Part shown: in pieces, positions 56,033-64,000 of the stretch
How the letters are laid out: every line of letters starts with the position of its first letter
Position numbering within the stretch: the first letter of the stretch is position 1
Assembly: GCA_016630955.3 (NCBI GenBank)
Contig: CM050000.1
Location: forward strand, 930,001-994,000
Length of the DNA stretch: 64,000 nt
Direction of reading: 5' to 3'
From: Didymella arachidicola
Lineage: Eukaryota > Ascomycota > Dothideomycetes > Pleosporales > Didymellaceae
Made by a program: the position numbers and the translations under genes
Notes under the pieces: model-generated
What the model was told of the DNA's origin: nothing
Database searches by the model: none
The model's input: the letters and a program-made list of their open reading frames with translations, nothing else

Positions 56033-58136
56033 TCAGAATCGCGCACTACCACGCCTATCTTTCTTAGTCTTGGTTTCCACTAGCTCACTCGATCGATGGC
56101 GTTCTTTTCTCGATGTAGAGCGTGCTTCCAGCCACGAAATAGGTTGTGACCTATCGGGTAATTGAAACCAGTATCTCTGGCTGTCCGATGATAGGTACGA
56201 ATGAGCGGTGTCCAAGAGCTCCTTCACCTCTTCGTCGCTGATGTTGCCGTCATCTGCACTATCGCATTCGGCACTCTCCTCCTCTTCACCGTTACTTTGG
56301 CCACTATCATTCTCTGACTCTGACGGAGAGTATGTTTCATCGGTATCGTCTTCGGACGCGCCCTTGTCGTAAATGAACGCAGATAGATCACTTGAGTCGA
56401 CTTTTAGCTTTCGTCGTGCACCACTAAGGCGAACACTCTTGTGCCCTTTCTCAGAGCCATCATCACTATCCTCGTGGTCAATCTTTGTCAGTCCGTTCAA
56501 CTTGGTTTTTGGGATCCCGAATTTGATCAAACGTCTATCGAGTGATTCAGGAGCCGTCTGACCGTGTTGCAAGTGGGGCCTCAATTTGCCTTGCGGGGTG
56601 CGATATTGACTCCTAGAGTTGACGAATTCCAACTCCTCTGAATCAGATTCTTTTTGTGTCGGCCCTAGAGAGGCGGCTCGCCTTCTAAAACCGATGGTAT
56701 TCCCACCTGGTGTAAGGGAGTACATTTGGAGACCAGCTGAGCGGATCTGTGCGATCCACCTTGCTATATCGGGCTTGATGCTGGTGCGTACCCGGTGTAT
56801 GACATTCTTCACAACCACGCGTAGGGCCATAACCCCCCAAGATAGTTCCAATGATGTAGTCCATATGCATTGCATCATGATGCATCCTTTCTTATCAGGC
56901 CAAACGTAGCCGTCATCGTTGTGACTACTCTTGTTTCTGTGTTAAATTCGGCGAGATCGAGTAGAGCTTTCAGACGTACCGGCTTCTTGCGATAAGTAAT
57001 CCACAGCTTGGCCGTGGATCCCACGCAAGTAAACGCAAACATCACATGAGCGGCTTCCGCATCGGATGTCGCATTTGCCTTCTCAGCCAATCTTTCTCGT
57101 AGGATAAGCGCTGCGGCAGAAGCATTAGCTGCTTGGCAGTAGCAGAACTCCGTTAGTTTTTCGTGTTCCCTCGCTTCGCACTTGTTGATCGTCGGATTAT
57201 TCGCAAGTGGCTCCGAAGTGCCTCGTTTCACTTCCACGATGGCTCATGGAAAACACATGAGATATTTGGCCTGCAGTGCATTTCTGCTTCTTTTTGAGGC
57301 CCATCTGGCCAAAGCTGTTGTTGGTGTTGACATAAGTTGTAGATTTGCTCTGCTTCGCAACTCTCCAAGAACTGGCAGGGAAAAGCTGTCCACGTTGGGA
57401 TCGCCACTCAGTGTTCGGTACACATCATCACTAGGCTGGATGATAGGGAACCCGTAGGTGAGATCAGGTTTCGGCTGCTTGATCTGAGCATGCTTCGAAC
57501 TCACTGAGTTTTCACAAGCAAATTCATTCCAAAGGACGTCTTGGTGACTGCAACTATTAGTACCGAGTAGGTCCTGACACGGAAATACGCACATTTCCCA
57601 TCCTTCCACTTTTTTCCTGATGGGATTAGCTTTCATACACATATATAGCCGCCAACTCACTCATAAGTGTTCGATTCCCCGTCGATTTTGGGGTAATCTC
57701 GAAAGATGTGCCTACATAAAATCATCACCCACTTCGCCTCTTTCTCATTCGTTACGCGATACTGTTGCATCTCACGTGCAGCTTGTTGATAAACTGCGAG
57801 CTTGTTTCGAATCTTTTTGACCGCGGAGTCCGTACGTAGCTTCCCATTAGATTGATTAGGATTCTCGACAGGCCCCAGGCACCAGGTCTTTCGGTCGGCA
57901 TTGTTACGGTCCTGGCCTTCGTCCTCGAACCGTTTCAATTCTTCTCCAAAAGTGTTGTCCAGATCTGTGGAAAACTGGTCCGGTATACGCGTCAGAGAGT
58001 TGAACAATGGACGTAGCGAAGGCCTCAGTTCTTCAACAGCAGAAGTAGTTCTCTCCCGGAACCTGATGCCATGGTTCTTGAGTAGCTCTCTGTCCAGGTA
58101 AGGCTTTTGATTTTTTTCGGACGACATGCTGTGCAT
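56033..58136 (-). pseudogene. PD-(D/E)xK-nuclease-like fungal protein, one nonsense codon
   Basis: Three exons: 57661-58136, 56929-57616, 56033-56890; introns 57617-57660 and 56891-56928 (38 bp, short). The spliced frame has 673 codons with one TGA at 57244-57246 (codon 283). It resembles a family common in plant-associated ascomycetes that has a PD-(D/E)xK-like core: KPDLTYGFPI (Asp210) and AIVEVKR (Glu287, Lys289), then LTEFCYCQAANASAAAL, FTCVGSTAKLWI, and CIWTTSLELSWGV with KPDIARWI. The TGA replaces the expected tryptophan of FPWAIVEVK, four codons before the catalytic glutamate (TGG to TGA). The rest is intact, with an acidic C-terminal tail. Function of the family unknown to me. Confidence 0.65.
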
Positions 58137-58963
58137 ATTTTCTTGACCCAAATAACACGAGGAAAGACCACCTATATACTGTTTACATCAATTTGCCAAT
58201 TCGTTAGTCAATCTATGCAGCGACTGTTGCACGTAAAGTGGTGGCGCTGTGTTGGTGGCTGAACCTGACACCTCATGACCTGCCTCTTTCGTATCGGATC
58301 AATTGTTCAACAAATTATATCGCGGGATGATTGGCAAATGCTATTCCATACAATCCTTTGGTTATTTCGTCTGTTCCATGCAGTTATAGGTCCGACCGAA
58401 GGATCCACGCTAACGCAGGGGTGACACCCATAGGATCATAATGATATGATCCAAATCGAGCGGCTTCGCTACCATACTGAGCGGGTTTCAGCATACAAGC
58501 TCGCAATGTGCATACCGATGCTTTGAGAAAGAGTCCATCTGTATAGGTGCCGATAAAGTCTAAACACAGTGAAACGCGTATGACGTTTGTACGTCAGCAG
58601 TTGCCTAATCGACATATCGGTCATGAAAGCCTGGCACGGCGTGTTCGAAGTAATAGATGGAATGTGGTAGCAGTGCAGAAATAAGGAAGTGCTCAGCTAG
58701 TAATGAACACCAAGAACCGAGACGACGTTAGGCTCAGATAATTTTCTACACAGAAATCAGGAGGTATTCAAGATACGGACTGCTATGAATTGTGATACTG
58801 TGACTACTTCGTTGCTACAACTTGGTTTTTGTTAGCCAGCATCACGTGCTCTGTTACATAATCATCTGTAGGGTGTATATTCCCTCTTGCCCTCATTAAA
58901 TTAAAAAAAAAACGTAGTCCCTCTTTTCTACGCCTTGCCTCTGCCCGCACACAGTTTTTATTC
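58137..58963. other. AT-rich gene-free stretch
   Basis: About 830 bp with no gene recognised. An A-run of ten lies at about 58902-58912. Confidence 0.4.
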
Positions 58964-60109
58964 TTACACAATGCAGCCAGCTGCCTCTCGCAAAAGCCAA
59001 ATCTGGCCTACTAAATACAAATATTTTACAGACTTTGGAAATAATTCTGTGATCGTCAGTATCATATGCCTCTCTATCCGCACATAGAACAAATAATCCT
59101 TAGCAGCATTCTGCAGTAGCTTTTCTACCTCCTCAAAATTTCTGTCATTGCTCAGACGCACAAGGAACGAAGCCTTTGACCGTCTTGTTTCGACAATGAG
59201 CGCCTTTGTGACGCCAGGATGGGCAGGAACCTGTCGTTCTGCGAATCCGCTATGGAGCCTTTCGCTGCCCACAAAGACCAATAGGTCATCTGACCGAGCG
59301 TCATGCTTCCGATTTGCTGGATAATGCAATGCGCTTACGGGGGGAAGTGAAGTCCTGTTGGTGTTTTGATTAGCGGGCACCATCTGGGGTCTGTGGGTCG
59401 CTGGCTTTGCCAAACGTTTCACCAGATCTTCGGAGATAGCTCTGTCAAGTATCCGCGCTTGCGCGTCGACTTGGCTCGGGCTTTCTTCTCCTGAGGGGTT
59501 TATGTGACGGTGTAGTACGCTGTGCAATAAACGTATGCCACCCGTTGCAGATTTTTCGTGAACCGATCGCACAGCGACTTCTCCGGCGCATCTGTGGAGA
59601 TCTTGAACAATAGCTGCACGCAGGCAAATTCGCGCTCATTATTTACCAGAACCACCTTGTAGAACGATCTATGTGCGTTCGCAGAGGCTGAGTCGAATTG
59701 TATGTCCAAGATCAAACGCTCATTCCTGCAGACGCCGTGGGAGTCTTGGTCTGCACGCTTGCTGCGCTCGGTTTTTGAGCAACGTTTGCCCGTGCCGACT
59801 CTTTCACTGAATCTGTCGGATAGTGGCTTGTTACTGCCTAAACTACTCTGCCTGTAGAGGAGTCGAGTCAATGACATCGACCTTGCTATTGCCTCTAAGT
59901 AAATCCAAAGCATCTGAACCCGCAGCCACACCATTGTTTGGTATTACTGGGCTTGGCATGTACATATCACGGGATGATAAGCTGCTCAGTAAATCAGCGC
60001 AGTTGCGACGCCTGAGGCATGCATCGGTGGGACAGAGTTGATAGCCGCCATCGTGGCCCCTGCGGGACTGCCTCCGGTCGCTCGTATCTGGGCGGAGCTG
60101 GCAGGACAC
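58964..60109 (-). CDS. Unresolved hypothetical coding region
   Basis: Three overlapping minus-strand open frames (about 59843-60109, 59500-59934, 58964-59572) read like parts of one protein. They could be joined by a short intron near 59,850-59,890 and one near 59,493-59,542. The first join (DLLRGNSK to SSLGSNKPLSDRF) keeps frame but has a poor, 34-nt intron; the second has good GT..CAG ends but does not keep frame into the last part. The last 200 residues include FLVRLSNDRNFEEVEKLLQN. No family recognised. It may be a decayed gene. Confidence 0.3.
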
Positions 60110-61884
60110 GGCCTTTTAGGCCTATTCTCTCAATCATGCTTCCAGATAATGGGCTTCAGGAAGCCAGTCGAGCCGGAAGTATGCGGGCAGAACAAGGGCT
60201 CATACTTGATTTACTCCAAGGGTTTTGTCCATGTGCAAGGTGGGGCAATGGAAGTAAAGAAGTGATTGACCGAAGAAACATCTAAAACGTGCAACGAATG
60301 CTTAAAGAAGACTTCAGACATCACTAGCGAAACTTTGGAAGGTGACATTGACATCTACACTAGAGACATGCTTGGTTGATTGGTTGGACGGTTAGTATTC
60401 ATTTTACGCCTAGTTGATGGGGATCAAGTCCATAATCTCACCTCCCAAAGGGCATATACGACGTGCTAAGCTATAGAATTATAGTGTCAACACACTACCT
60501 TAAAAAGAATTGTTTGCCCGCGCGGGTACTGCTACCATGTCAAGTTGCAGCTCCCCTTCCAGTTGGAGAGACTAAGCAGTGTGTGTAAATTAGGGTAGAT
60601 CCCTTGTGTGTGTTCAGAAGCAGTCAAGTACCGTAAGAGAGAGTAGGGAAGAGAGGGTGGATGTAGAGAGCCGGTGCTCTGTCAAATCGAAGCGGTGGCT
60701 CTGCGCGAGGAGAGCGCTCGTGCCAAGCTTGGCCATACCTGTGTTCTGAGGAGATAGGTGTAGTAGGAAGGTAGAGCCAGGCCTGTCCTTCTTTATCCTG
60801 GGGGTTGGTAATTGTAGGGCTTTGCTGGCTGCCTTGTTTGTGTGTCGAGAGCCGGTGCTCTGTCGGATCGTGCCGTAGCTCTTCGCATGGAGAACCTTTG
60901 TGTTTAGGCCTGGCAGATGCCCAAATCTTTCAAGATTAGGGAATGGCAAGGTTGTCTCCTTGTCTTAGCGGTAGTTGTGGCCTTCGACTGAACGTGAAAA
61001 TCTGAGTAGCGCACGGGCCATTTTGACGAGCCTTCAGTTCACTGAAGAGCTGAAAGACAAAATATGGCAGTGCGCCTGCCATAACGCCTACAGCGAAGAG
61101 AAGACATTGAAATCAGATTTAAAAAGGCTTTTGAGCCGTGTTTGAACAAAAGGTTGATGGACATCGACCTTTTGCTGACCTGGAAAAGTTGATGTTCGGA
61201 GTGAAACATGCTTAGTGATAGCTTGGTTGCTACATTGGGGGTTAAGATGAGCATTTCTATACCACCAGCATTTGTAGTCAAACATAGGAGGACGAGAGTA
61301 CCTTGTCACCAACTTTTATACTGCTGAGTACAACAAGTGCGTATCGCAACTCGTCTAGTCCTATGTAAGCTAGAGTCGCGCTGCCATCATTTGGAGCCAG
61401 CTTGCCAACATGATATTCTACCTACTACGCCTATGTATGCATCTCTGAACGTGATGACATGGTTAGTGATGAAAATATCCTCTTCGAAGCACAATGTGCT
61501 TCATACAAAAGAAAGGGTTGCTTTTGAGTCATGAAGATCAACAGCAGCACTCGACACGAATCTTGTGGGTCCAGCCTTTGCTGGTAGGTGGTGATCTATA
61601 TCCGTCATCAACGTTCTAGGGACACTCAGATCTAGCACCCATCATAGAAGAACAAGGTATTGACACATCTTTATCGCGTATGTGAGTTAAAGTAGGAAAG
61701 CCGTTTTCGTGAGCTATGAGCATCAGAACAACGAAGGTAGTATTTGGTAGAACTGAACTAGCCCTGGCAAGTTAGCATAAACCAGCTCGTGATGTTGGTG
61801 GTGTTTGCAAGAGAGACTGGTTCCTGGACACCGGAAACGTAACCCAGAGACCTCAAGACAGTGCCTTGACAGACGGCGAGTCTA
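60110..61884. repeat. Gene-poor region with diverged repeats and a hairpin
   Basis: A motif AGAGCCGGTGCTCTGTC occurs at 60667-60683 and again at 60848-60864, inside two diverged copies spaced 181 bp apart; each begins with a small palindrome (AGAGC, CGGT, GCTCT). A tight hairpin lies at 61147-61174. No gene recognised. Confidence 0.45.
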
Positions 61885-61922
61885 GCGGGAGAACTTCTTT
61901 TCAACGTCCTATGGTCATATTT
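61885..61922 (-). pseudogene. Truncated 5S rRNA fragment
   Basis: On the minus strand this reads the first 40 nt of the 5S gene at 55349-55468 (TGACCATAGGACGTTGAAAA and a degraded continuation), then similarity ends. It shares the unusual GGACGTTG variant, so it derives from the same 5S type. There is no 3' half and no terminator. Confidence 0.7.
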
Positions 61923-63126
61923 GCAAGTTGTACCGGGCTGATAAACTACAACTCAAGCAATACGGGAAGTTTGTCATGTTGTCATCCTCTACAGTCATCA
62001 TGGAGTCATTACTTGCGCACTTTGCGCCCTCCGTCGCAATTACTTATTGGTACATTGCCCTGACTCTATTGCTACATGATCACTGACAGCCTGTAGCTGT
62101 CGCTTTCTACTCACGACCTTTTATCTCTTACGCGTCCGCCCAATGGTCGTCTCCTTCATTGTTCTTGGGGACCACCGACCTTTGTTATAGATACTAACGT
62201 TCCAGGCAATTTTCGCCGCTGAGAGTCATCAAAGATTATCGATACCAGTGTTGATTGTTTTGACCGACCTCCTGGCAGTGTTCCTTGACTTTCCTATGTT
62301 CGGTCACCCTCCGAAAGTGGACTCCTTAAGTGTTCCGCATTGGAAGATTGATCTTCGTCTGGCAATGACGTCAAGCTTGAGCATACTGCAGCTTTTATAT
62401 GCGCCGGTACCAGTGTCTTCAGTACAAAATGCCTGCGAATCACTCTGCTTGACTGAGCGCTGATCCCAGCAGGAGACCAATGTAACTTGACCATGACCAA
62501 CATTTGTGGGTCCGACTGCGGTGCTTTCGAGACAAACGAGCTCGAACTCGCGCATTGGCTATCGCCTTGCAAATCATCAAACTCAGAATCGCAAGTGATC
62601 TTTTGCTTGACCAACTGCGTGAGTTCTACGTACTTGTAGCTGCTGAAGAATCTTGCAGGCTCGACGCGATCTGGTCCTTGCGCATTCGTCCAACCTTGGA
62701 GGACTAATAGAGGAAGCCTTGCCAGCAGGTCAAGCCAGGCGAGGGATAGATTCATCAGTTTCACTTCGATATAATATGGAAAGAGTAGGAGTAGGGTTAC
62801 CATTTTTAAGGCTGGTCAGTTTCGCCTCGCATATATTCTGAAGCGAGGGGTTGCAGTGGTCCCTCTCAGTGATCAGCTGTCTGTACTGTTTATTTGTTTT
62901 TCAATACAAAGGTCTTTGTCCCGGTCGTCTAAAAATTTCTCATGCACAGTAATGATCAAGAACGATCTTTAAAACTGCGAGCGAAAAGATGATTAAAAAG
63001 GTCTTTGATTCTTAAAAACGCAATACAGTTTAGCTCTTCGACTTTTAGCTTCTATTGGGAATGGTGATATGGTGATTATAGAACCTGCCCGGTGCTCCAT
63101 GAACATGTAGCATACTTCTAATGCCT
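61923..63126. other. Gene-free stretch
   Basis: 1.2 kb with only short frames, none recognised. Confidence 0.4.
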
Positions 63127-63236
63127 GCACTATCAAGCTACCATGCCGGCACTATCAAGCTACCATGCCTGCACTATCAAGCTACCATGCCTGCACTATC
63201 AAGCTACCATGCCTGCACTATCTAGCTACTATGCCT
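63127..63236. repeat. 22-bp minisatellite, five copies
   Basis: Five direct copies of a unit GCACTATCAAGCTACCATGCCT; copies begin at 63127, 63149, 63171, 63193 and 63215. Only the first junction (CCGGC) and the last copy (TCTAGCTACTATG) vary. Confidence 0.9.
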
Positions 63237-64000
63237 GCTGGCTGTTATAATTTGGGCTTTGTGTTACGTAGATAATGCCGGGAAGCTTTATTAGTTATTG
63301 CATTTATTCTATAAATCGATTGAATTGTTCCTGCTAACGTGATGGCCTCTATGGGTAGGCCTGGTGGTGCGCAACAGTTCTTGACCTTATGACGCCTTAC
63401 CTACAGTGAGCCTTTCCTGAAAACCACAGATTCTATCTGACAGGATACTACGTTTTCTCGCAGCTTCTCACTGCTTAGTCTCCTGAAAATGTCTTGACAT
63501 GTCTGACATGATGTAGGTGAAGACACATGACACTGGACACATCCTGATTCTGCCATATCGCTTCTCAATACCCGACCAAACACATTCTAAGCACTTCTGA
63601 TCATGGCTGAGACTCATACACTCACGAACTACAGCCGAAACATCACTGTATAGAGCTTACGATGCTTCAATATTGCGCGCATTTCCGCCTTGCCCTCTTC
63701 ACTTTGCCGCACCCTCTGATCGAACAATCTCGATCGCAAGCATCGCACGCATACATACCTTTCATTGCGCCAGTTTTTCGTCACTGAGCTCGAGTTTGGT
63801 ACAATAACTTTGGTATGTGATAGTAAAGCAATCGGCGTCTGCCTTCACTAATCTTTGCAGACACTACTATATCACACAGTCTGCTTGGCCATCTGGAGCA
63901 CAGAGGAGAGGCTGGGGCAATATATATCGTGAACCATTGAACCATTCAGATACCGCGATGTCCGCCAGACTCAGAAGCGTTACGAACGACAATGGGAACA
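63237..64000. other. Right edge, mostly gene-free
   Basis: No gene recognised. An ATG at 63958 opens a frame running off the window (MSARLRSVTND), with TATATATC about 35 bp upstream; it could be the first codons of a plus-strand gene, but 14 codons are too few to call. Confidence 0.3.

Noticed and set aside
1..64000. tRNA genes, CRISPR arrays, bacterial-type operons
   Set aside because: Scanned for B-box-like GGTTCGA contexts and regularly spaced repeats; only coding or minisatellite sequence was found.

Overview
This window is nuclear DNA of a filamentous ascomycete (Pezizomycotina; I would guess a dothideomycete, but no single feature proves it). The evidence is split genes with 38-110 bp GT..AG introns, a Zn2Cys6 regulator, fungal rhodopsin-type and PD-(D/E)xK protein relics, pogo/Fot1-type transposons with TA target duplications, a dispersed 5S rRNA gene, and the conserved eukaryotic genes eIF5B, PDH-E2 and SEC7. 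There are no bacterial operons.

Layout. 1-24 kb is a decaying, transposon-rich accessory segment. It holds a rhodopsin-domain pseudogene, three pogo-like elements packed within 5.6 kb, a frameshifted small gene, a P450 relic, a Gal80-like oxidoreductase pseudogene, an intact divergent pair (molybdopterin oxidoreductase and nitrilase), an intact Dug3-type glutamine amidotransferase, a salicylate-hydroxylase-like pseudogene, a Ser/Pro-rich single-pass membrane protein and a fourth, intact pogo-like element of another family.

25-36 kb looks like a catabolic gene cluster: Zn2Cys6 activator, secreted tannase/feruloyl esterase, secreted saponin-hydrolase-like protein and an MFS sugar transporter. 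This would fit extracellular breakdown of plant defence esters or glycosides followed by uptake. That joint role is inference from neighbourhood. A 993-residue kinase fusion protein follows.

40-54.4 kb is the GC-richer, compact core: eIF5B (FUN12), the pyruvate dehydrogenase E2 subunit (LAT1) divergent from the Arf-GEF SEC7, and a small SAM methyltransferase.

54.4-64 kb is gene-poor. It contains a hairpin flanked by TA (possible MITE), a well-formed 5S rRNA gene, a PD-(D/E)xK-type gene with one nonsense codon, an unresolved coding region, a 5S fragment, diverged repeats and a 22-bp minisatellite.

Exon boundaries were placed by eye from GT..AG sites and reading-frame continuity. For the kinase, MFS transporter, eIF5B, LAT1, tannase, Dug3 and the membrane protein the spliced lengths close exactly in frame. 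None of the models has transcript support.
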